From the NCBI GenBank assembly GCA_964036295.1, contig OZ038465.1, forward strand, positions 3,543,115 to 3,607,114: a stretch of DNA of 64,000 bases, given 5' to 3'. Made by a program: the position numbers and the translations under genes. Numbering within the stretch: position 1 is the first letter of the stretch; the number at the start of each line of letters is the position of its first letter. A model generated the notes under the pieces. It worked only from the letters and a program-made list of their open reading frames with translations, searched no databases and was not told the DNA's origin. The DNA is from Plumapathes pennacea. Taxonomy: Eukaryota > Cnidaria > Anthozoa > Antipatharia > Myriopathidae. Below, in pieces: positions 38,575 through 50,286 of this stretch.

Positions 38575-38959
38575 GGCCCCGTCCACACTACGCCGGATAA
38601 ATTTGAAAACGCAACTTTCACTCTGAAAACGCAAGAAATGTTTTCCGTCCACACTGGAAAACGGATAAAATGTTTCCGGGCCCAAATGTATTGTTATTGC
38701 TCTACAAACGTCCCTGACAATCTTTGAAACCACTTGACGTGACCACGTGAGTCAGAGTTTTCGAAAAGTTCCGTTTTCAAAATGTTTTTCGTCCACACCA
38801 AAACGCAAAGCCGGCGTTTTCAAATTTATCCACTTTGAAGAGCGTTTTCGAAAAGTTCCGTTTTCGTGGACAATTTATCCGGATTAGTGTGGACGGTAGG
38901 CCTAACCGTAAGAATAAAGTTGCGTTTTCAAATTTATCCGGCGTAGTGTGGACGGGGCC
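38575..38959. mobile_element. 385-bp MITE with ends GGCCCCGTCCACACTACGCC and TAA duplication
   Basis: The left end GGCCCCGTCCACACTACGCC is exactly complementary to the right end. TAA flanks both sides (38572-38574 and 38960-38962). The inverted arms are long (AAATTTGAAAACGC recurs inverted). Its left end lies only about 80 bp upstream of the start codon of the SLC37A3-like gene, so it may lie in or next to that promoter or 5' UTR. Confidence 0.8.
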
Positions 38960-38962
38960 TAA

Positions 38963-41900
38963 GACTAACTTCTCGCCAGCGGGAAGTGATGTGCCCAGAG
39001 GTCGACGGTCCATCGAGGTACATTAAATAGACTGAGACCCGAGTGTAATTACCCCAAAAACCTCTCTTATTGAGTTTTGATCGTTTCATATGTTCCCTAG
39101 TCACCTTGTGCTTCCCCGTTGTACGCGTTCGTGTATTAAACTTGTGTTCCCGTGTTCCCTTGGACCGTCAGCGAGTTACAAAAGCGGCGAGGGTCAAAAA
39201 TACTCGCTAAAAAGTCATAGAACGACTTTATCTGAATCAGAAGTCATTTTTCCTCTCTCACATGTCACTGACAACTCTGATCGGGTTCAATACAACAGTG
39301 AACATATTTTAAGGATGCGCGGATACGTCGCGATTTTGCATTATTTGCAAGTGACACTGAATTTTATTTTGATAAAAACTCGTCCACCGGTGAACATGTA
39401 ATAAACACATATTTGCTCGCGGGGGCCTGGGGCCCACGAGAGCTTAAAAATGGAGATTTTTTTTTTTTTTTTTTCCTTTTTGTGGGTCGAGGATCAGCAC
39501 ACGGTGATTGGTTCATATTATCACGTGCTGGGCGATGACGTAATTGACTTCGCTAAACAACTCGAGATGTGGCCAGTGAATTGCTCGTTACTTGTGTGTA
39601 AAAGTTAACTGCATCCCATCCAAACTCAACACCATTTGGCTCTGTGGAATAGGCACGGATAAACTGGATTTTCGGGAACAATTTTGGCTCGCGTTCACCG
39701 CGGAAGCTTTGAGAATAGCCGTAAACAAATATTTGATGGTACCGCTGTCGCCGATAAATATTTAGTCCCGACGAAACTTTCTGTGGCGACACGAAATACT
39801 TTTGGGAAGATAACAGGGCGAAAGCAGAAACCAAAGCTACGGTGAGCTTTAGCCGTAAAACAATGACGCTTTATGCTTTACTCTGTACATGACATCTGTT
39901 GCCTCATAAAATTCTTCTGCGTATCGTACATTGCCTGTTGAAGTGTTTCTTTCATTCGATCATGTAGCCTTTGTTTCGCAATGGTCAGTGAATACCAGAA
40001 ATGAAAAATACACCGAAATAATTCTGAGGATTGAGTTTGCAGTCACAAATGGACTGAACACACTATGAACAAAAGCGCAATAATATTGTAAACATCTCTC
40101 GTGTGACATTCCTCGCTGTCAATTTTATATTGCTTACAGAGCACGAATACTCGAAAGCCTGATAGAAAGAAACGTATTGAGTTAATAAAAGAAAACATAT
40201 AAGTAGTGAAGCGAAAAAGTAAACTGCATCCCATTCAAATTCAACGCCATTTGGCTCTGTGGAATAGGCATGGATAAACTGGATTTTAGGAAAAGATTTT
40301 GGCTCGCGTTCACCGCACAAGCTTTGAGAATAGCCGTAAACAAATGTTTGATGGTACTTCTGGGGTATTGCAAATATCTCTGTCGCCGATAAGTATTTAG
40401 TCCCGACGAAACTTTCTGTGGCGACACGAAATACTTTTGGGAAGATAACAGGGCGAAAGCAGAAACCAAAGCTACGGTGAGCTTTAGCCGTAAAACAATG
40501 ACGCTTTATGCCTTACTCTGTACATGACATCTGTTGCCTCATAAAATTCTTCTGCGTATCGTACATTGCCTGTTGAAGTGTTTCTTTCATTCGATCATGT
40601 AGTCTTTGTTTCGCAATGTTCATTAAATACCAGAAATGAAAAATACACCGAAATAATTCTGAGGATTGAGTTTGCAGTCACAAATGGACTGAACACACTG
40701 TGAACAAAAGCGCAATAATATTGTAAACATCTCTCGTGTGACATTCCTCGCTTTCAATTTTATATTTGTTACAGAGCACGAATACTCGAAAGCCTGATAG
40801 AAGAAACGTATTGAGTTAAGAAAAGAAAACACATAAGTAGTGAAGCGAAGGCTGGATTAATCGTGGCCTCTGATTAGAAATATGAGTCAAGGTCAAACTG
40901 TCATAATCGATTGTGCATAAAAAGATATGTCACGCATTCTCAAGATGCAGGGTCGCTCAACCTTTAAGAAGCAAGTGTATGAGTGTTGTAATAATAATTT
41001 TTAGTTTAATCAAGGTGTCAAAAGAGCAAGGTGTCAAAAGCCAAGTTCTCTATACTGTGTGATATTTTTATGGTGAGAAATTGGAAGTCTCTCTTGGGAG
41101 TTCCGCTCTTGTCCCCTACTTTCCATTTTATATTCTGGTCTCGACCCAACTCACGCCGCGAGCTCACTGGCAAGGCCAGTCTAGTTACTATGTATGCTAC
41201 TCTTTCTCTATAAGAAAACAATTATTATATTACTATAACATTAAGGTGATATATCGTTTGTTTCAACAACGGACAAACTACAACTCTTTATAATAGCAGA
41301 TCTCTAGCTTTCCTCAAATCCTGTGTGTATGGAAGAAGTTGCCCATGGGACCCAAGACACTCTCTTCCAAGAGTAACCCTGGGCGTGCCAATATATTCGT
41401 ACAATGACTTCTTTATGTATGTCAATGCGAGCTGTTTATATATAACGTATCCCTTTATCATATAAACCATGGGATTTCTTCAATTTATAAAGAAATGATG
41501 AATAGTTGGCGCGGCGTCCAACTTTGATTTTTGGCGGGATTGGAACGCCATACAGGGTGACCCCAAATCGGGGCTCTTCCAACTTTTTCCTCCATATAAA
41601 CGGGAGCTAAGATTCGAGATAAAAATGGGCAATGCAAGGATTTCTGTAAAAAACAAACCTAATATATCTGCATGTGCATAAAATCTAGTATTTAGTAATA
41701 AACTCTCGTACTTCGTTTTATTTAGGGTTACGGAAAGATCTTCCGTACGTGCTATAACATATCGATCCGGGTAGTTCCGTCTTTCACCGTGCAGCTGTAT
41801 CTATATTCTCTTAAATACGTTTAAAAAGGGCTTGGGAAACCTTATAACTGGACCTGGCTCAGATCGATTGGTTAGTGCAGCAGGTGAACTTTTTATACTA

Positions 41901-42205
41901 TACGACCACGCGAAAAGTGTTGACATACATGAAAAGACGCTCCTTGAGAGAGTATACTAAGCGGACAAATTTTAAAATAGCACAAAAATAATATTCTATA
42001 GCCTATACTTCTTGTACTATAAGATATATCAATGACAAACCAAACCTTACTTAATAATTTGAGTTTAACACAGCAAATGCAATGTGTGAGTGAATAATAA
42101 TTAACACTAGACCACTAAAACATTTACCTAATTTCTCCCCTTTAGTCACTGGAGTAAAACACTGAGGTACTAAAGCTAGAGAAACTCCTGATACTGAAAA
42201 CCTTT
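38963..42205. other. Intergenic region; tandem duplication and repeats, no supported gene
   Basis: It lies between the 5' end of the SLC37A3-like gene and the 3' end of the FGD-type gene. It contains a poly-T run (39456-39475) and the tandem duplication at 39598-40845. On the minus strand AATAAA near 41718 could serve the FGD-type gene. Small ORFs elsewhere here are not recognised. Confidence 0.45.
39598..40845. repeat. Direct tandem duplication of a ~0.6-kb unit
   Basis: 39598-40206 and 40207-40845 are close direct copies (both contain ACTGCATCCCAT and GGAATAGGCA, and later CTCTCGTGTGACATTCCTCG). The second copy carries about 23 extra bases (around 40355-40377) that shift a minus-strand ORF of roughly 95 codons present in the first copy (39553-39834). 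That ORF begins with a hydrophobic stretch but is not recognised. This may be a duplicated exon or a repeat monomer. Confidence 0.8.
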
Positions 42206-45200
42206 TCATCGCGACTGGTTTTCTTCTTCAATCGAATCTCTAGGCAAATCCTGAGGATTGTCTTCTTCCACTTGCTCCGCTTTCACGGCGAACGAAAGGA
42301 AATGCATCCACCTATTTTACCCCCAAAAAAGAAAACCTTTTAACCACAATGCATTGCGAACCTGAGTGTTGACCTCCAAAGTCTGGCATTCCGTATGGCA
42401 GCAGACACGTGAAAATTGGCCTTAAATTTCAGATTTTAACAGACTTTTTAACGCGCCCTCGGTTGTTGTAACAACTAGATTAGCCAGGTGTTCCTCATAT
42501 CATTTTGAGCGATTTGTGATCGACATCCTAAGAATAAAATGTACTTATTCAACCAATCAAAACCAAGGTAATTCGCGATTGGTTTTACAATCATGTACTT
42601 CAAAAAAGGGACAAGTCAGCAGCACGAGGAGATCGCCACTTGCCGTGAGAAGTCAGAAACAAAGAACGCACTTACTTTTTTAGAGTGGCTTCGTCTCTCG
42701 CCTCAAAGAAGTGCACCCGCACATTCTTGTGGTGTAATTTTAAGACGTTCTTCCGATCTATCTCGTCTGCCTGCAAAATAAAGACGAAGCCGGAGGTTAG
42801 TGTCTGTTTTTAGTCAGACATTTTTCTCAGTTTCTTGTGATTCGATGCCCTGGCCTGGGTACAAGAGAGGTTCTTTCGTCGCTCTCTCGCTTGAGCGTCA
42901 GTGACAAAGGGGCAAAAAAATCTCGCACCCATGTCTCGGCTCACGTGCACCTTCTCACTGATTGGTTAAGCCACCAGTGTCATACACAATTGGTCAATCA
43001 CATCACATCGAAAATCAAATCGCAAACCGGTTTTACAAGTGTGATAATAAAGGACCACCTTGCCACTTACCAAAGTCGGTTTATCCACTGAATAACCAGG
43101 GAGGGGAAAAGAAAATTCCGCTTTAGTATCCTGCGAAGAAAGACAGCAGGGTTTTAGATTAACTCTCGTAATCGCAGGATATTTTTGGGAGATTTGGAAC
43201 TTATTTTCCACTACAATCCGAGTAAGGGCAACAAACAGCCTTATGAAATCCCTTACTTTGCAAGACTCAAATGTGCTGTGAAATTTTTTTTTTGCATACT
43301 CTGTCGCCAGACTATAATTTAAAAGTAAGGCCGTGGAAAATAATTGATAAACTGGTGGTGGATTTTATTTTCATTTTGCTCTTGCTTTTACGTCTCGTTC
43401 TATTCCGTTGTTGTCTTGTCTCCTTAAACGTTCATTTTACAAATAACTTTACCTTCTTCCCTTTATGCGAGTACAGCACATAATTGTTGGACAGGACAAA
43501 CCAGCGTTTCATCCAGGCGCGGTCACCGACTCCCTTGTAATTCAGATAGCCACGCATCCAGATCTTAGATTCCCAGCTGATCTTCAACAAATCATGCTCC
43601 CTCTCACCATCAACACAAGTTTCTTCCCTCCCTTTAACGAGCACGTTGTAACATTCCACGCAAACACGGTTCGGCTTGTTGCCGTCATACTCCAGCGCCA
43701 GCTTGTAGTTTGAACAGCGGCTACACGCAACTCGTCCGCATGCGCGACAGTGATGACGTCGTCGCAACGTGGTGAACACAACTTCGCACAACATGCACAT
43801 GCTTGCTTCGTCATCTCGGATCCAGGCTGGCGCTTTCCGGCCCAGGTCCACCTCGTCCATGACCACTTGTTTCCTGGCTATTTTGTAAGTGTTTCGTTTC
43901 TCCATCAGCTCTTTTATGGCTTTCTGCAGACTCTCGACCCAGGCTTCTTTCTCGACGGAGGAACTCGCTGCGAAGTCGATGACGCGTTGTTTACTTGTGA
44001 TGCGGAATGCATTCTCGAGATCCTCATCTTCATCAACAGCACCAATCTCCATTCCATAAAGGTCCATTGTGACTTTAACTTTGTACTTAGTTCCGCCAGG
44101 AAACTTTAAACAGCATAACAGCACGTCGTTGAACTGTGTCATAACAAAAATAAAGTCAACTCTGTGATATCTCAATCTCAACAGCGCGGACATGTTCCCA
44201 GACAACATTTTAAACAAGTTTGCGCACACCCAAGCTTAATGGACAAAAACTGACATTCAACTTCAAACTCTAACTTGTTCACACGAGTAAAGCCCTTGTC
44301 AAACGGTACTCCCAAGTCGAGCCAAGTTACAAAATCACAAAATCAAATCTTGCACGCGGGTGGCCAAACGGTATTGCCAAGTCGAGCAAACGGTTAAAAA
44401 CTGGGCTCGACTTGGACAAAAATTGGAGCTTGATCAAAGTCAAGCCAAGTCGAGCCAAGTGGGTGGCCAAACAATACCCAAGTTGGACCCGGTTGAAAAC
44501 TTGGCTCGACTTGACCGTCCGATTGACCAGGGCTTAAAACAAGTAACGCAAGCGCAAACGCAAGAAAATGGACATTCCTCATTCTCTTAAGCTTGCTTTA
44601 CCGTGACGTGAGAACAATCCGTAACTTTGCCTCGAGGTCCGCGTATTCATATTTGTGTTAAAATGAATAAACTGATGCTCAAAGCCGTTTTCTACAGCAC
44701 GTAGCCTACAAGGATGTGCACGAAATCCTTGAAAGGGTTCAGTGTCCAAAGTAAAAAAAAGAAAGGGACAATTGTCAGATTTATAAGCTTTTATCAGCTA
44801 TCAAATGCCAAATTGTCCTTATTGTATCAACTTTATCTCTGATGAGAATAAAAAGAGAAAATTGAAGTTGATCACGGACTCTCAGGAGCTTAAAGCTGTA
44901 TTACGCATTGCTGAGGTCGCTGGATCGTTTGAAGTTATAAACTAGAATATCTATGAATAATTGGCGCGTCCAGAGTGTGGTCACTGGGACAACTTTTGCC
45001 AATATGAACGGGGACACAGTGAAAACTTTGAGCAGTGAGACACTGCTGTGTCGTAGTGTGATAGTCTGCACTGTACAGCGGTGTACTCACCAGCACCAGT
45101 GTGCGTTCTTGGTGGGTTACAGCTTTCCTCGCTGACACTTTGAGCAGATCACCCTCCTTGATAAAATCCTGAAGAAAGGGCCACATGAATACTTTCAAGA

Positions 45201-45870
45201 AAATAAGAATATATGCTCAAAACAATGAAACTGTAGTTAGACTAAAGCTAAAGACTAACACAAAACCCGCACGTATTCCACGACGCTGCAACAACACACT
45301 CGAATTCAGTTAACTTTATAACATAAAAGCAGGCCTCCCGTGTTGAACGCATCGTTTCTTTTGCGGCCGCGCGGAGGCTGGGAGAGAGAGAGCCTGTTCA
45401 CAGGCTAATTTCGAAGGGACAAATACAATAAACTTTGAGACTTCCATGCGTCGTCATCTTGATGGGATTTGATGCTACATCTTAGATTTAATATACTATA
45501 ATGAAGCAGCCTAAACATTTATAAATGCAGGTTGTTTCAACAAAGGAGATTTCCTTCAAAATACCAAACTTCAACTTACACGACTTGCAGTGATGAGGTC
45601 AAAAGACTCTCCTATCTTCTCCTGTATTTCCAGAAGCTTCTTAAACCGCTCCTGTGACAAATTAAAGGAAAAACAGTTACAATGTTAATAAAGCACTCTC
45701 TCCAATCACGCGCAGAACGTACAGTAGGAGTATCGCACCAGAGTATGAGCCAAAAAATATTAAGATAAATAATTGTCCTTTCACTTACCGTGGATTTCAT
45801 GCTTTCATTTGCATGCTGAGCAGACTTGGAGATAATTTCCAAGGCATCTGTTGAGAAAACACTGCACGCT

Positions 45871-45902
<32 letters not shown>

Positions 45903-48900
45903 GACAAAACTATGTGACACTTCTCCATGAAAGATTGTATGCCGTGTACCGTATGGGTGTCTCGAAAAGAAAGACCTAAGACCTAAGACCTAAGACCTCG
46001 AAAACGAAGACCTCGAAAACAAAGACCTCGAAAACGAAGACCCCCAAAAATATGCTCAGTGAAACGCTCGATTCGCCTCGGAATTGTTTTTACCGGAAGC
46101 TGGTTGTGTGACACTTCAAACAATGCGGTATTTTTAGACGTTTGGCAATGATTCCAAAGGGTCTTAGTTTTCGAGATCTCGAAAACGAAGACCTCGAAAA
46201 CGAAGACCTCGAAAACAAAGACCTCGAAAACAAAGACCTCGAAAACAAAGACCTCGAAAACGAAGACCTCGAAAACGAAGACCTCGAAAACAAAGACCTC
46301 GAAAACGAAGACCTCGAAAACAAAGACCTCGAAAACGAAGACCCCCGAAAATATGCTCAGCGAAACGCTTGATTCGCCTCGGAATTGCTTTTATCGGAAG
46401 CTGGTTGTGTGACTACAAAGGAGGGGGGGGGGGGGGGGGGGGGGGGGGAGGGGGAGGAAGGAAGAGGAAGAAAGGAATTACTTTTTTTCTCGTATTCTTG
46501 GTTTGCACTCACGTGGTTTTCACGGGTCACGCGACCGCAGCACCCTCCAAAATAACAGATTGTACCTTTCTGACTCCAGAACTGAAAAGAGCACACCTGA
46601 ATTAGTCCAGATGCCAATTTTGGATTGTCCAGGCTTAATTTTGGCGAAGCAGCGGCAATTTGTTTTTTGGAGATTTGATAAGAGTTTGTATGCGGCGCCA
46701 TGTTGGTGGACCAAGGTTGTACACCAACATGGCGGCCAATAACTCGGAACACGAAATGAAGCTGATGTACGACTCAGTTTGATTCTATGTTACTTCACAT
46801 CCTTCGCAGTGCCAATTTTAAAATGTTTCGTGAAGGAAAACTTTATAATTCAGACACAAGCAACGATTTTAGTCGGCCACGAGCGTGTCACACGATTTTG
46901 TTGTCACGGTATTCAAACGTCCATAGCTCCCGATAGATATTTTGTGTCGACCCAGAATTTTGCAGTAAGTATTAAGGCATAACAGTCTTGAACATATTAG
47001 TGTATCGGACTTGTAGGGTGCGTTACTTCTGTGATGGCCTTCTTATGACGTCACATGCAAACCAAGAATTAAGCAGTGAGGACTAAATTCTAGACAGAAC
47101 TGTTTGAAAACTTGGTCATCTGTAAATCTTGTCTAGCCAAGTGTCTAGCCATAACGTCATGGGATTTTCCAGACTTGAATAGAGCCTTTAATTAGGTTTA
47201 CACCAATCCCCGATGTACAACACGACATAAGCAAGACGCAGTGTGTTGTCTGCGTTACATTAATGGACAATAATTCTATTATCTGTATTTGAAGATTTGT
47301 ACATTTTGAAGAACAAATAGAGCTCCGTAATTATCCGTAATCGCTGAGCATATTTTCGAGATCTCGAAAACTAAGACCCTTTGGAATCATTGCCAAACGT
47401 CTAAAAATACCGCATTGTTTGAAGTGTCACACAACCAGCTTCCAGTGAAAACAATTCCGAGGCGAATCGAGCGTTTCGCTGAGCATATTTTTGGGGGTCT
47501 TCGTTTTCGAGGTCTTCGTTTTCGAGGTCTTCGTTTTCGAGGTCTTTGTTTTCGAGGTCTTCGTTTTCGAGGTCTTAGGTCTTAGGTCTTTGTTTTCGAG
47601 ACACCCTGTACCCCGGACCAAGAATACGTCGGTCGCTTGAACGCAAATACGCTGTCATAATTCTACTATAGTCACTTGTCTGAACAGTACCTCATCATGC
47701 GGTCTAGACTAGGTTGTACGGTCACTTGAACGATGCCCTATAGCAATACCGTTTAAAGATCAAATGATTAAACAACTGACCTTTGCAGTCCTTCACATCG
47801 GGAGAGTCGCTTGGAAGTTTTGAGAGATAATCTGTACATAAACAAGTTATGAGAATATTGTTCTAAATTGCAGAGAACACTGCCAGCACTTGACGAACTT
47901 TTTGTTATTCTACGACAGTTCTAAACATTAACTCTGACCTGTGAGTAGAAGTTTGTATCTCGGGATTCTCTGAATTGGCTCCAACATGTGATTTCCAAGA
48001 GTCAAGTTCTCACTCTCGCTAGTTTTCTGTAGAACAGACAGCAAAGAATCAACAAAAATATACTGTATACATAATAGTTATTTTAAAAATAAAGTACTCA
48101 AACAGAAGAAAGGAGCAGAGCAAAGGAGAACAGATTAAATTGAAGAACAGCAGAGCAGACTATCAACTAGTATTAATATTTTTGTACCACGAACAGTAAT
48201 AAGTAAAAGTTTAAGTTCAGTAGAAAGGTACAATATTGAAAGAGAAGAGAAGAGAAACGCCGTGCAGATCAGGGAAGAAAAGGAAAGGCAAATCGCAGTG
48301 GCACAGAGCTGACAGATAAGATCCCCTGATACAATTTTTCCTGAGAAATGGAAGAGAAACAAACAAAAAAACATGGCATATACATTCTACCTGGATCTCA
48401 CTAATGATCTCCGCCATTCTGATGGCCTTCTTAGTCCAGGTGGTTAGGGCTTCATTGGCTTTATCAAAGTTGCTAATGTAATCTGTGTATAACTACAAGT
48501 CAAAGCATAACTATCCATTGGTAATGTTGACAGACTACAGAATAAACACACTGTACGTTAACTATGTCTGATTGTTTCAAAAGAGTGCTGTGTGTTGCAT
48601 TATCAGCATGCATTGGTCTAAACTAACTTAGGCAACTGTTTGACCAATAGATATAAAATGACTATAGCTACAACATAACACTCTCAACAACTTGCTACAT
48701 ATATATATACACACCTTCAGGAACGGAGCAAGCTCTTTCAAAATGTCTCCAATGCGACTGACGGTGCTCCTGTGTGTCAGACAAACAAAGCTGCCTTACA
48801 ATACATCACTCCTGAAGAGATCAACCTCAATTTTGCCATTCAGTTTCTGTTTGATGAATATCGAATTCTTTTCTGTTACCAGAAAAATACAATGACAAAT

Positions 48901-50191
48901 TGCAATGCCAGCATGGTGCTTGAAAAATGAAAGATTTTGGGGACCACTCTTAAAACAGGGTGTCTCAGACAAGGAAATGAAATTTGCAAATGTGTGTTTT
49001 GAACAGGGTCCAGGCTTGAGGACATCAGTGAAACACCCCAACCTAAACTTTGCTCAAGTACCTCCCGTCCTTGGTAGCTCACTGCAGGTACAGTACAGTA
49101 CATCACTAATACTTAAAAACTCAATTCATAAAAAAGAGGCTCCAGTATTTAAATCAGGCATTAATTTACCATTGATTCATTCTCTCTTCCAGTTTAGGTA
49201 GAAGGAAATCTTGATGTAGCTGGTGGATAGCTTGTATGTTGGAGAATACAACAGTCAACACCTCCCGAGGCAATATGCCCTTTGCACAGCACTCACTGTT
49301 CAGTCGAAACAGGAAGACCTGGAAAACAAGAGATGATCACGTTGAGATGAAGTCCTCGGAACTAAAAACTGTTTTATTACATAGTTTGATTGATTGACAC
49401 AGTTATATCAGCATGTTGAATTAGGGTAAGGATCTGGCTTTGGATCAGGCTCTGGGTTAGGGTTAGGGGCAAAGATTAGGGTTATGCTAGTTAAGTGTTC
49501 CGTTGGTTTCGTCAGTTCTGCGGCTAAACATGCTGCAGTATAACTGAACATATATAAGCAGTTGCCACTGACAGCTTTGAATGCAGAAACCAGCCTCACC
49601 GAGAGAAGTTAACGTGCTAGTTGCTAGTTGCTAGTTGCTAGTTGCAATTTGCTAGTTGCTAGTTGCTAGTTGCAATTTGCTAGTTGCTAGTTGCGATTTG
49701 CTAGTTGCTAGTTGCTAGTTGCTAGTTGCTAGTTGCGATTTGCTAGTTGCTAGTTGCTAGTCCTTTAACCTGAATACGGTGGCGCAATTCACGAGTCGAA
49801 CATAAACGCCCCCGTTGTCACCTCTTTAATGAACTGTCTAGTACCAGAGACCTTTTCCCATAAACTAGAAACTACTCAAACTATAAGCTAGAAACTCAGT
49901 TGATCCTAGCCTGCGTAGCAAGCGTTAGAGCTGCTGGGACTTTTTCGATTTATGACTGCGCGAGAATTGGGGCGAGCGCAAAAATGTAGTCGAGGGGGGA
50001 GGGGAGAGGAGAAAAAGGAACAATCGAGGATTGTGTACCAGTCCTGTTTATTGACAGCTTAGTTTCTTTGTCTCTTTTACAGTCTAATTCACAATCGCCT
50101 TGTGCAAATTCTTAGATAACACTTAGCTCCCATTACAGATGGACAGTTGCCACTGCTCTACTTAGGTAATATTTTCCATTTCCATTTGACT

Positions 50192-50241
<50 letters not shown>

Positions 50242-50252
50242 GTTATTATTAC

Positions 50253-50286
<34 letters not shown>

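Larger units (their letters stand above)
45955..47606. mobile_element. 1.65-kb element whose inverted ends are 15-bp minisatellites; contains a nested MITE
   Basis: Arms of about 220-260 bp (45955-46178 and 47350-47606) are inverted. The outermost bases are GGGTGTCTCG and its complement CGAGACACCC. Each arm has GACCTAA units, then tandem GACCTCGAAAACGAA units, then a shared unique stretch with AAGCTGG and AACAATGCGGTATTTTTAGA. A further array of about 11 units (46175-46345) lies in the centre, followed by a poly-G run (46421-46449) and the nested 576-bp repeat (46494-47069). There is no transposase, and no target duplication could be settled. It sits within an FGD intron. Confidence 0.75.

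Noticed and set aside
46090-46372. Repeat proteins (DLENE-type on plus, SRSLF-type on minus)
   Set aside because: They come from the 15-bp minisatellite, whose period is a multiple of three; nothing coding flanks them.
49610-49765. CRISPR-like regular array
   Set aside because: The repeat unit is 7 bp without unique spacers, in a eukaryotic intron; it is a simple satellite.
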